Part shown: positions 27,527 through 35,390 of the stretch, piece after piece
Position numbering within the stretch: position 1 is the stretch's first letter
Layout of the letters: the number at the start of each line of letters is the position of its first letter
Origin: Streptomyces sp. CNQ-509
GTDB lineage: Bacteria; Actinomycetota; Actinomycetes; Streptomycetales; Streptomycetaceae
NCBI RefSeq assembly: GCF_001011035.1
Contig: NZ_CP011492.1
Coordinates: 6,379,447 to 6,443,446 of the forward strand
DNA: 64,000 bases
Reading direction: 5' to 3'
Program-made: the position numbers and the translations under genes
Notes under the pieces: model-generated
The model's input: the letters and a program-made list of their open reading frames with translations, nothing else
Told to the model about the DNA's origin: nothing
Databases searched by the model: none

Positions 27527-29940
27527 GACGGACGTGGACACGGACCGCGCTGCTGCTGTGCGCGCTCCTCGCGGGACTGCTGCCGCTGTCGTCGGCGACG
27601 GCCGCGGACCCGGCCCCGGAGCCGGGTCCGGCCCAGGCCCCGGCGTCGGCGCCTGCTTCGGCTTCGGCTTCGGCTTCGGCTTCGGTTTCGGCGAAGGAGA
27701 GCACCCCCGGGACGTACACCAACCCGGTCACCGACGGCGTCGTCGACACCTTCCCCGACCCGGTGACGATCCGCGGCAAGGACGGCTACTGGTACTCCTA
27801 CGGCACCCAGAACCCCGTGTTCCAGACCGGCGGCGAGCAGGGCGAGCGGATGCTGCCCGTCCTGCGGTCGAAGGACCTGGCGAACTGGGAATACGCGGGC
27901 GAGGTCTTCACCCCCGAGACCCAGCCCGAGTGGCACCGCGGCTCCCGGCTGTGGGCCCCCGACATCCGCTACAACGACGGCCACTACACCCTCTACTACT
28001 CCGTCCCAGGACGTGACACCGTCGGCGGCGCCACCGCGCCCACCCCGACCGGACCGTGGACGGACACCGGCCCCGTGCTGCCCGCACCCAGCGGCTGCCC
28101 CACCGGCGGCATCGACCAGGCGCAGTTCACCGACCGCGACGGCAGGACGTACCTGTACTGGGGCAGTTACGACATCCTCTGCGTCGCCGAGATGAACGCC
28201 GACCGGACCCGCATCACCGGCGAGGTGACGAAGGTCGCCCAGGGCCGGCGCATGGAAGGCGCATTCGTCGTCCGCCGCGGCGACCACTACTACCTCTTCT
28301 ACTCCGACGCCGGCTGCTGCGACGGCGCGTACAGCGGCTACCAGGTCAAGGCAGGCCGCTCCACCAGCCCCACAGGACCGTTCCGCGACGACGAGGGCGT
28401 CGACCTGATGGCGCCGACCAGCAAGGGCGCCATCGTCCTCGGCGCCAACGGCAACCGCTGGATCGGCCCCGGGCACAACGGGCTCACCACCGACCTCGCC
28501 GGCCAGGACTGGCTCGTCTACCACGGCATCCCCGCCGACGCCCCCGACCTCGACCGCTTCCCCGAACTGCCCGACCGCCAGCTCACCCGGCGCCCGATGC
28601 TCATCGACCGGCTCGACTGGATCGGCGGCTGGCCCGTCGTCCGCGCCGGCGCCGGGCCCTCCGAGGGCCCGCAGCGCGCCCCCGTCACCGGCTGGGACGC
28701 CGGCGGCACCTTCGCCGGCGGCTCCCTCGACGGCTGGCGCGCCGAGGGCGCCGGCACCGGCGGCTGGTCGGTCGCGGACGACGCCGACTCCGGCCCGTAC
28801 GCGACCCACGGGGGCGGCGACGGCGCGGCGTTCCTCGTCACCGACCGGTCCGCGCCGCGGGACCTGCGCGCCGAGGCCGACCTGCGGGTGACCTCGTCCG
28901 ACGGTGCCGCGGGCCTCACCGTCGGCTACCGCGACCCGCGCAACCACACCACCGTCTGGCTCGACCGCGCACGCGGCGCGCTGGTCACCGACGTCGTCGT
29001 GGGCGGCCGCAGCCGCGGCGAGCAGGTGACGCCGCTGCCCGCCTCGTACGACTGGGACTCCTGGCACAACGTCACCGCCGAGATCCGCGGCGGCCGCATG
29101 AGCGTCGAGGTGAGCGGCGACCGGCTGCGCGACGCCGTCGCCGCCCAGGAGCGGAAGCTGCCGGGGGCGGCCGTCGGGACGGGCGCGGTCGGCACCGCGG
29201 CCCGCGGCGGCGGCGCGGCGGCCGACAACGTCGGCGCGGCCCGGCTCCACGAACCGGTCACCAAGCGCGTACCCGAGCCGGCCACGGGCCGTCTCCTGCC
29301 CGGCTACGGCGACGAGTTCGACACCCCCGCCGTGCCCGGCACCGGGCCCGGCTCCCCGTGGCGGTGGCTGCGCGGCCCGGCGCCCGGCGTGACCGCGGAC
29401 GGCGGCGAACTGGTCTGGCCCACGCAGAACGGCGAGCTGCACCTGAACAACAACACCGCCTCCGTCCTGCTGCGGGACGCCCCCGAAGGCGACTACACGG
29501 TGACGGCGAAGCTCGACTTCGACCCCGCCCAGCCCAACCAGCAGGCCGGACTGCTCCTTTACGCCGACGACGACAAGTACGTCAAGATGACCCACTCCGC
29601 GCTGCCGCTGAACCGCGGCGGCGGCACGGTCCTCGACGTCAGCGAGTTCGGCAAGGAAGGCGGCCGCCCCACCACCTCGCCGCCGACGCCCGTCGCCAAC
29701 GCGCCCATGTTCGGCGGCCCCACCGCGGACACCATGTGGCTGCGGCTGTCGTACCACCACGACGCGGACAACGGCGAGCACGAGGTGCGCGCGGCCACCA
29801 GCCGCGACGGCCGCGCCTGGGTGCACAACGGCGTGTGGACGCTGCCCGGGGACGAGCGGCTGCAGACCGGGCTGGTGTCGATGAACAAGGAAGGAGCGGT
29901 CGCGAAGTTCGACTACGTACGCACCCACCGGAGCCGGTGA
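27523..29940 (+). CDS. Secreted GH43 glycosidase with two C-terminal beta-sandwich domains
   Basis: An 805-residue exported enzyme. A Sec signal peptide (1-27) and an Ala/Ser/Pro linker with an (Ala-Ser)n run precede a GH43 propeller (about 63-375). The three expected acids are seen in FPDP (D79), WAPDIRY and GRRMEGAFVV. Two beta-sandwich modules follow: one about 400-590 resembling a LamG/DUF1080-type fold, another about 600-805 like the GH43_C2/DUF1349 domain. It would release terminal sugars outside the cell for the importer encoded upstream. The start overlaps the sulfatase stop; GGAAGGA is the ribosome site. Last gene of the operon; a ROK-type site follows before the next gene. Confidence 0.9.
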   Translation: MRRTWTRTALLLCALLAGLLPLSSATAADPAPEPGPAQAPASAPASASASASASVSAKESTPGTYTNPVTDGVVDTFPDPVTIRGKDGYWYSYGTQNPVFQTGGEQGERMLPVLRSKDLANWEYAGEVFTPETQPEWHRGSRLWAPDIRYNDGHYTLYYSVPGRDTVGGATAPTPTGPWTDTGPVLPAPSGCPTGGIDQAQFTDRDGRTYLYWGSYDILCVAEMNADRTRITGEVTKVAQGRRMEGAFVVRRGDHYYLFYSDAGCCDGAYSGYQVKAGRSTSPTGPFRDDEGVDLMAPTSKGAIVLGANGNRWIGPGHNGLTTDLAGQDWLVYHGIPADAPDLDRFPELPDRQLTRRPMLIDRLDWIGGWPVVRAGAGPSEGPQRAPVTGWDAGGTFAGGSLDGWRAEGAGTGGWSVADDADSGPYATHGGGDGAAFLVTDRSAPRDLRAEADLRVTSSDGAAGLTVGYRDPRNHTTVWLDRARGALVTDVVVGGRSRGEQVTPLPASYDWDSWHNVTAEIRGGRMSVEVSGDRLRDAVAAQERKLPGAAVGTGAVGTAARGGGAAADNVGAARLHEPVTKRVPEPATGRLLPGYGDEFDTPAVPGTGPGSPWRWLRGPAPGVTADGGELVWPTQNGELHLNNNTASVLLRDAPEGDYTVTAKLDFDPAQPNQQAGLLLYADDDKYVKMTHSALPLNRGGGTVLDVSEFGKEGGRPTTSPPTPVANAPMFGGPTADTMWLRLSYHHDADNGEHEVRAATSRDGRAWVHNGVWTLPGDERLQTGLVSMNKEGAVAKFDYVRTHRSR
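27655..27690 (+). repeat. Hexanucleotide repeat GCTTCG x5 + GTTTCG inside the GH43 gene
   Basis: In-frame 6-bp repeat encoding an Ala-Ser run in the linker between signal peptide and catalytic domain. Copy-number change would alter linker length without a frameshift. Confidence 0.8.
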
Positions 29941-29955
29941 TCGCAGGCTGATCGG

Positions 29956-29994
29956 TTCCGACGTCTTGACGATCGGCCCGGCCGCGCTCACGGT
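29956..29994 (+). promoter_or_regulatory. Third, diverged ROK-type operator with promoter
   Basis: TTCCGACGTCTTGACGA (29956-29972) matches the central TTCCGACCTGTTGACGA of the two perfect sites except for CTG to GTC. As there, TTGACG would be the -35; CACGGT (29989-29994) after 17 bases is the best -10. It lies 16 bases after the GH43 stop and points into the phosphodiester glycosidase gene, placing that gene in the same regulon. Confidence 0.5.
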
Positions 29995-30011
29995 TGCTGA
30001 GGCTGGTCCAC

Positions 30012-30046
30012 CGGCCCCGCCGGCACTCCTGGTGCCGGCGGGGCCG
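30012..30046 (+). terminator. Hairpin between GH43 and phosphodiester glycosidase genes (terminator or attenuator)
   Basis: 15-bp perfect stem, CGGCCCCGCCGGCAC and its complement, with a 5-base loop. It would end the upstream operon; if the promoter at 29966-29994 is real, the hairpin lies inside its leader and could act as an attenuator. Confidence 0.6.
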
Positions 30047-30085
30047 CCTCGTGCGTCCCCCGTACGTCACCTCGGAGAGGTCCTC

Positions 30086-31729
30086 GTGAACAGCAAACTG
30101 CTCGGCGCGGGCACGGTCCTGGCGCTCCTCGCCTCCGCCGCCGCGATGCCCCCGGCGTCTGCTTCGGTGCCGGCGTCGTCCGCCCCCTCCGCCCCGGCCT
30201 CCCAGGCGGCGGCGAAGCCCCTGCCGCTGGGCGACCCGGGCCTGACCGAGACCAGGACCACCGAGACGCTGCAGCCCGGCGTCACCCTCACCCGCATCGT
30301 CCGCGGCGCCGGCAGCCCCCGGCTCCCGTGGACCGTCGAGGTGTCCATCCCCGGCGGTGAAGGCTCGCCCGACCCCGACGCGCCGCCCGCCGCCCTGCGG
30401 GACCGGGCCAGCGCCGAGGAGCTGGCCGCGAAGCTCACCGGCGCCGGCTTCGCCGCCCGCGCCGAGGAGGTCACGACGCCCGCGCTCGCCGACTTCGCCG
30501 GGGGCACCCTCGGCTGGCGGGTCCGCGTCGGGTCGTTCGACGGGCAGGCCGCCGCGAACGCCGAACGGGCCCGGCTGGTCGCCGCCGGCTATACCGGCTC
30601 CGCCGCGTACACCGGCTGGGACGGCGACCCCGGCGTCCGCGGCACCTGGCGGGTCGACGTGCTCACCGTCGACCCGCGCACCTTCCGCGGCGGGCTCACC
30701 GCCTCGTACGGTCCCGACCTGGAGAACCGCGAGAAGACCAGCGAACTCGCCGCCGCCGCGGGCGCGACCGCCGGGGTCAACGCCGGGTTCTTCGTCCTCG
30801 ACCCGAAGGCCGGCGCCCCCGGCGACCCCGCGGGCGCCGGCGTCTACGACGGCCGCGTGCTCAGCGAGTCCGTCGGCACCCGGCCCGCGCTGGTGCTGCG
30901 CGAGTCGGCCCGGGACACGAGCGTCACCCGGCTTGGCTGGCAGGGCAGCGTCACCGCCCGCGGCGGCGCGCTGCCGCTGGACGGCATCGACCGCGTACCG
31001 GGCCTCATCCGCAACTGCGGCGGCACCGCCGACGACACCCCGACACCCCTTCCGCGGCACGACGTGACCTGCACCGACGACGACGAAGTCGTCGCCTTCA
31101 CCGGGGAGTACGGGGCCCGCACCCCCGCGGGCGACGGCACCGAGACCGTGCTCGACGCCCGCGGCCGGGTCGTCGAGGTGCGCTCCCCGCGCGGCGGCCC
31201 GCTGCCGGCCGGCGGCACCTCCGTCCAGGCCACCGGCGCGCACGCCGACGACCTGGCCGCCCTCGCCCGCCCCGGCGAGCACCTGCGCGTACGCCACGGG
31301 CTGCACGACGACCGCGGCCGTCCGCTGGCCACCCCGCCCGGCACGGCGGTCGCGGGCGGCGGTCCCGAACTCGTCCGCGACGGCCGCACGCACGTCACGC
31401 CCGCCGCGGACGGCATGGTCCAGCCGGCGAACCCGAGCTTCTACTACGGCTGGATGCACAAGCGGAACCCGCGCACCCTCGCCGGCGTCGACGCCGCGGG
31501 CCGCACCGTCCTCGTCACCGCGGACGGCCGCGCCACGGACTCCCTCGGCCTCAGCATCCCCGAAAGCGCCGACGTCGCCCGCGCACTGGGGCTCCGCGAC
31601 GCCGTGAACCTCGACGGCGGCGGCTCGACCACGATGGCCGTCGGCGGCGAAGTGATCAACGACCCGTCCGACGCGGCGGGGGAGCGGCCGGTCGGCGACG
31701 CGCTGCTGATCCTGCCGAAGCGGCACTGA
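30086..31729 (+). CDS. Secreted SPOR-domain/phosphodiester glycosidase (NAGPA) family protein
   Basis: A 547-residue exported protein. Signal peptide at 1-30; a region at about 150-190 with SPOR-like GWRVRVGSFDGQAAANAERARL; then a C-terminal NAGPA-type phosphodiester glycosidase domain (about 230-545) recognised by GVNAGFF and NLDGGGSTTMAV. Family members hydrolyse GlcNAc-1-phosphodiesters or related linkages, or modify wall polymers. GTG start with GGAGAGG upstream. It is the first gene after the sulfatase operon, with its own ROK-like site, so it likely acts on the same polymer. Substrate inferred from context only. Confidence 0.82.
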   Translation: MNSKLLGAGTVLALLASAAAMPPASASVPASSAPSAPASQAAAKPLPLGDPGLTETRTTETLQPGVTLTRIVRGAGSPRLPWTVEVSIPGGEGSPDPDAPPAALRDRASAEELAAKLTGAGFAARAEEVTTPALADFAGGTLGWRVRVGSFDGQAAANAERARLVAAGYTGSAAYTGWDGDPGVRGTWRVDVLTVDPRTFRGGLTASYGPDLENREKTSELAAAAGATAGVNAGFFVLDPKAGAPGDPAGAGVYDGRVLSESVGTRPALVLRESARDTSVTRLGWQGSVTARGGALPLDGIDRVPGLIRNCGGTADDTPTPLPRHDVTCTDDDEVVAFTGEYGARTPAGDGTETVLDARGRVVEVRSPRGGPLPAGGTSVQATGAHADDLAALARPGEHLRVRHGLHDDRGRPLATPPGTAVAGGGPELVRDGRTHVTPAADGMVQPANPSFYYGWMHKRNPRTLAGVDAAGRTVLVTADGRATDSLGLSIPESADVARALGLRDAVNLDGGGSTTMAVGGEVINDPSDAAGERPVGDALLILPKRH

Positions 31730-31747
31730 CGACGTTTCCCGCGCCGA

Positions 31748-31775
31748 GAACACGCACGTCCGAACACGCACGTCC
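31748..31775 (+). repeat. Perfect 14-bp tandem repeat upstream of the esterase
   Basis: GAACACGCACGTCC occurs twice without spacing, 30 bases before the esterase ATG. Two adjacent binding sites for a regulator are possible. Confidence 0.6.
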
Positions 31776-31804
31776 AGCGACCCACACCACCAACGGGAGC
31801 CGCC

Positions 31805-32827
31805 ATGACAGCAGTTCAGACCGTGAGAAACCGCTTGCTACCGATCCTCACCGCCCTCCTCCTCACCCTCGTCCCCGCCGCCCCGACGCTGGCCGCGGCC
31901 GCCCCGGAAGCCCTCGCGGGAGCCGCCGCGCAGGGCGGGCCCCGGGGTGACGCCGAGGTCGTCGGCGTCGAACAGGTCGGCGAGCGCCTGGTGGACCTGT
32001 CGGTTCGGTCCCCCGCTCTCGGTGGCCGCACCGTCCCCGTACGCCTGCTGACCCCCGACGGCTGGGACGCCAGGGAGCGCGGCCGGAACTGGCCCACCCT
32101 GTGGCTGCTGCACGGCTGCTGCGGCGACTACACGTCGTGGACGTCGGCGACCGACGTCGAGGACACCGACGACCTGCGGAACGTCCTCGTCGTCATGCCC
32201 GAGGCCGGCTGGAACGGCTGGTACAGCGACTGGTGGAACTTCGGCGCGGGCGGCGACCCGGCGTGGGAGACCTTCCACACCGACGAGCTGCGCCGCCTGC
32301 TGGAGAGCGACTGGGGGGCAAGCAGCAACCGCGCGGTCGCGGGCCTGTCGATGGGCGGCCAGGGCGCCCTGATGTACGCGGCCCGCCACCGCGGCATGTT
32401 CCGCGCCGCCGCCGCCTACTCCGGCGCCGCACACCCGCTGCTCAACGACGAGTCGGTCAACCGCATCATGGGCTTCTTCGCCGGCCAGGGCGACGACCCG
32501 CGCCGCGTCTGGGGCGACCCGGTCGACCAGCGCGCCATCTGGCAGGCCCACGACCCGTACTACCTGGCGAAGAAGCTGAAGTCGACGCCGGTCTACCTCT
32601 CCTGCGGCGACGGCACGGCGGGCCCGCTGGACCCGCCCGGCGCGAGGGACGCCCTGGAGGCGGACTTCAACAGGCAGAACGAGGCGCTGGCCGACGAGCT
32701 GAAGCGGGTCGGCGCAAAAAGGGTGATCACCAACCTCTACGGTCCCGGCACCCACCGCTGGGCCTACTGGGAGCGGGAGTTGCACGCCTCGCTGCCGATG
32801 CTGCTGGACGCGCTGAAGGTGCGCTGA
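31805..32827 (+). CDS. Secreted alpha/beta-hydrolase esterase (esterase D/antigen 85-like)
   Basis: A 340-residue exported hydrolase. A signal peptide (about 1-31, ending AAAAPEA) precedes an esterase_PHB/antigen-85-like fold. The nucleophile elbow is GLSMGGQ with Ser182; the oxyanion region WLLHGCCGDYTSW is typical; the catalytic His is probably in GPGTHRWAYW near the C-terminus and the Asp or Glu upstream. It could remove acyl or feruloyl groups from the polysaccharide attacked by the upstream enzymes, or be a general esterase. ATG start after ACGGGAGCC. The stop lies in an 11-bp tandem repeat, and a hairpin terminator follows. Confidence 0.85.
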   Translation: MTAVQTVRNRLLPILTALLLTLVPAAPTLAAAAPEALAGAAAQGGPRGDAEVVGVEQVGERLVDLSVRSPALGGRTVPVRLLTPDGWDARERGRNWPTLWLLHGCCGDYTSWTSATDVEDTDDLRNVLVVMPEAGWNGWYSDWWNFGAGGDPAWETFHTDELRRLLESDWGASSNRAVAGLSMGGQGALMYAARHRGMFRAAAAYSGAAHPLLNDESVNRIMGFFAGQGDDPRRVWGDPVDQRAIWQAHDPYYLAKKLKSTPVYLSCGDGTAGPLDPPGARDALEADFNRQNEALADELKRVGAKRVITNLYGPGTHRWAYWERELHASLPMLLDALKVR

Positions 32828-32850
32828 CGGTGCGCTGACGGTGCGCTGAC
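32818..32850 (+). repeat. Three 11-bp repeats supplying stops in all three frames
   Basis: GGTGCGCTGAC three times in a row. The first holds the esterase stop; because the unit is 11 bp, the three TGA codons (32825, 32836, 32847) fall in three different frames. Confidence 0.85.
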
Positions 32851-32863
32851 GAACCCGTACAGG

Positions 32864-32890
32864 ACCCGCCCAGCCGCCGGTTGGGCGGGT
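32864..32890 (+). terminator. Hairpin terminator after the esterase
   Basis: ACCCGCCCAGCC and GGTTGGGCGGGT form a 12-bp stem with one G-T pair and a 3-base loop. Confidence 0.65.
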
Positions 32891-32972
32891 TACTCACTGG
32901 ACTGGAGCAGTCACGGTCCGTAATCATGGCGGTGTCGGAGTTCCGGCAGTGACACATGAGAGGTGGCCGGAC

Positions 32973-33821
32973 ATGGGGAAAGTCGGCAACGTCAGCCTGT
33001 ACGGGGGCGAGTCGGAGGCGGCGGACAATCTCAAGACTTTCGGGGCGATGCTGAAGGTGCTCCGGGACGAGGCGGGGCTGACGCAGGAGGCGCTGGCCGA
33101 CGGCCTGGGATACTCGGTGGAACACATCTCCAAGATCGAGCGGGGCGGCCGGTTCCCGCCGAGGGACCTGGACAAGCTGGCGGAGGAGGTGCTGGGCCCG
33201 CTGGCGGCGAGGCTGCTGCGGGAGACGCGCCTGAGCCTGACGAGGAAGGCGGGCCTGGCGTCGCGGTTCAGGCACTGGGCGGTGATCGAGCAGGAGGCGC
33301 TGACGCTGTACGCGTACGAGTGCCGCACGATTCCGGGGCTGTTGCAGCCGGAGGCGTACATCCGCGCCGTATTCGAGGTCGTTCTTCCCCCGCTGGTCGA
33401 AGAGCAGATCGAGCAGCGGGTCGCGGCAAGGCTGGAACGGCAGGCCGTGCTTGATCAGCGGCCGAACACGTTCTTCGGCTTCATCCTGGAACAGGCGCTG
33501 CTGGACCGGCAGATGGGCGGCGCGGAGGTCGCTCGCCGCCTGCTCGACCACCTGCTCGCGACGGGCGAACGGCGCAACGTCGAGATCCAGGTGATGCCGC
33601 GTCGGATGGAGAACCACGCCGGGGGAGACGGCTCTCTCTACCTCGCCGAAACCGTCGACCACAAGTGGCTTGGCTACTCCGAGGGACAGCGGTCGAGCAA
33701 TCTGATCAGCGACCTGGCCGATGTGGGTATGCTCCAGCAGCGCTACCGGAAGCTCAGTTCCCAGGCGCTCAGCCACGAAGCTACGGTGGACTTGTTGCAG
33801 CAGATGCGAGGAGACCTATGA
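32973..33821 (+). CDS. XRE-family regulator with DUF5753 domain
   Basis: A 282-residue Streptomyces-type regulator. Helix-turn-helix at about 20-75 (LTQEALADGLGYSVEHISKIERG), then a DUF5753 domain (about 95-275; TIPGLLQPEAYIRAVF, MPRRMENHAGGDGSLYL). Such proteins are paired with a small DUF397 partner, which begins four bases before this stop. The pairs behave like antitoxin/regulator systems and often control development or antibiotics. ATG at 32973 is chosen for GAGAGGTGG upstream; a GTG at 32949 would add eight residues. A decayed copy of its DUF5753 part lies 1.6 kb downstream. Confidence 0.9.
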   Translation: MGKVGNVSLYGGESEAADNLKTFGAMLKVLRDEAGLTQEALADGLGYSVEHISKIERGGRFPPRDLDKLAEEVLGPLAARLLRETRLSLTRKAGLASRFRHWAVIEQEALTLYAYECRTIPGLLQPEAYIRAVFEVVLPPLVEEQIEQRVAARLERQAVLDQRPNTFFGFILEQALLDRQMGGAEVARRLLDHLLATGERRNVEIQVMPRRMENHAGGDGSLYLAETVDHKWLGYSEGQRSSNLISDLADVGMLQQRYRKLSSQALSHEATVDLLQQMRGDL

Positions 33822-34009
33822 GCAGGATCGGACCGGAGTGGTTCAAGAGCAGCTACAGCGGTGGCGATGGCGACAACTGCATCGAGGTCGCCGTCACTCC
33901 GCAGGCTGTCCTCGTCCGTGACACCAAGGACCGGGAGGGCGGTCAGCTCTCCGTGACCCCCGCGGCCTGGGCCGACTTCGTCACCTTCGCCAAGGCCGTC
34001 GAACTCTGA
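33818..34009 (+). CDS. DUF397 protein, partner of the XRE regulator
   Basis: A 63-residue protein with the family motif FKSSYSGGDGDNCIEVA and the C-terminal end SVTPAAWADFVTFAKA. Its ATG overlaps the upstream stop (ATGA), showing coupled translation with the XRE gene. In known pairs the DUF397 protein acts with or against its XRE partner; the direction here cannot be told from sequence. Confidence 0.9.
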   Translation: MSRIGPEWFKSSYSGGDGDNCIEVAVTPQAVLVRDTKDREGGQLSVTPAAWADFVTFAKAVEL

Positions 34010-34204
34010 GCACCCCCCGTCCGTGCGGCCGTACCCCGGCAGGCCGCGCGGACGGCCCAGGCCGCAAGCCTGCCGTGTCCGGCCCACCGGACTCTCGGGC
34101 AGGAGGACTGCCATGCCTCTTACGTGCAGGGCGGCTTTCGGTGTCAGTCCCGGGCGGTAGCGTGCGCGCCGCACTCAACCACTCGATTCCGCACCGGGGA
34201 TGAC

Positions 34205-34804
34205 ATGACCGACGCCTACTCACCCATTTCCGAACTGAACCTGCTCAAGGAGTTCTCCGACGGACCTGGAGACTCCTACTTCTCGGACGGGTTCGAGTTC
34301 TACGAGTACGGCCGGCCCGACGCCGGTCTGGTGGAGTGGCTGAGCCTGGAGAGGCGGGAAGAGGAAGCGCGAAGCCACCTCGACCGGCTCACCCCGTTCG
34401 CCCAGGCCACCGCCTCCGGTTCGTTCTACGCCCTGTGGCACTGCGACGACCGCGCCGACCTCGCCACGCTTCCCGTCGTCCGTTTCGGCGACGAAGGCCA
34501 TCTCGACATCATCGACGGCCTGCGGAACATGTTCCGGCTGCTTGCGATCGACGACGAGTGGTTCAGCCCCTGGGACGAGGAGCGCGAGGCGGACCCGGAC
34601 GAGGAGCACTCCCCTGGGCACGAGGCGTACGTGGTCTGGCTGGAGGAGACGTTCGGCCTGACCCCTCCCACCGATGCGGAAGCCGACGAGATCCTGGGGT
34701 CGGGCGGCAAGAAGTACGGCACCCGGTTCGTGGACTGGCTGGAGGAGTTCGCGTCCGAGGGGGACGACTTTGATCCTTTGCGCAAGGTGTTCGCCGACTC
34801 CTGA
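34205..34804 (+). CDS. Small acidic protein, unknown function (SUKH/SMI1-like?)
   Basis: A 199-residue, strongly acidic cytoplasmic protein with many Glu/Asp and Trp residues (EWLSLERREEEARSH, YALWHCDDRADLATLPVVRFGDEGH, DDEWFSPWDEE). The order of a leucine-rich helix, a short beta-sheet with VVRFGDEG, and a conserved Trp/Asp cluster recalls SMI1/KNR4-type immunity proteins, but I cannot assign the family. ATG start with GGGGATGAC upstream. It lies 195 bp after the XRE-DUF397 pair and may travel with it. Confidence 0.68.
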   Translation: MTDAYSPISELNLLKEFSDGPGDSYFSDGFEFYEYGRPDAGLVEWLSLERREEEARSHLDRLTPFAQATASGSFYALWHCDDRADLATLPVVRFGDEGHLDIIDGLRNMFRLLAIDDEWFSPWDEEREADPDEEHSPGHEAYVVWLEETFGLTPPTDAEADEILGSGGKKYGTRFVDWLEEFASEGDDFDPLRKVFADS

Positions 34805-34890
34805 ACGTGAATGCCTCGTGCCGGTCGGCCATCCGCGTCGTCGGTCCCGGGGCCGTCCGGGGCGGCGGCGCGGCGAGCCGATGAGTGCCG

Positions 34891-34958
34891 CCGAGACGAA
34901 CTCGCGGTAACCCATCCGCCAAATCGCCCCAAACGCCCATGCGGCTCGATTTTTGCTC
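34891..34958. repeat. Outlying copy of the ~70-bp hairpin repeat
   Basis: Most diverged of five copies. It shares the core AACTCGCGGTAACCCA, then AAACGCCCAT about 30 bases in, and ends with a GATTTTTGCTC version of the closing GAGTTTTGCCC arm. Confidence 0.6.
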
Positions 34959-35078
34959 ATCGAGACGCAGGCGCCGTGGTGGAGGTCGCTTTTCCCCTCG
35001 GGCGGCTGCCCGCGGCCGGGAAGCGAGCTGTCCGGGAAGACCGCCGGAGAAGTTCGCCCGGCTGCCGCCCGCCCGGCC

Positions 35079-35120
35079 GAGGCTGGTCCGCCATGGTGAG
35101 AGGCTGGTCCGCCATGGTGA
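35079..35120. repeat. 21-bp tandem duplication
   Basis: Two perfect adjacent copies of a 21-bp unit containing GGCTGGTCCGCCATGGTGA, just before the decayed XRE fragment. Confidence 0.8.
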
Positions 35121-35204
35121 GAAGAACGACGCGACACCTCCTCGCCGCCGCAGCGGCGATCGCCGTTGGTCGCCACGGGTCCCGCCGCGGCGGCCCGGCC
35201 GCCG

Positions 35205-35390
35205 CCCGAACAGGTACTTCGGTTTCATCGTGAGCAGGAACTGCTGGAACGGCAGATGGGCGGGGTGGAGGTCACCCGCGTCCTTTTCGACCGTCTCCTG
35301 TTGCTGGGCGAACGGCGAAAACCGAGATCTAGGTGCTGCCGCGGCGAACGGAGAAGCATGTGGGGGAGAGACGCCTTCGGCGCCCAGTTC
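35205..35390 (+). pseudogene. Decayed fragment of a XRE/DUF5753 regulator
   Basis: DNA-level match to 33454-33640 of the intact XRE gene: both contain CGGCAGATGGGCGG, GGGCGAACGGCG and a GGGGGAGA run in the same order and spacing. The copy carries frameshifts and an in-frame TAG (GAGATCTAG where the intact gene has GAGATCCAG), and has neither 5' nor 3' end. It abuts the left edge of the large palindrome. Confidence 0.7.
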
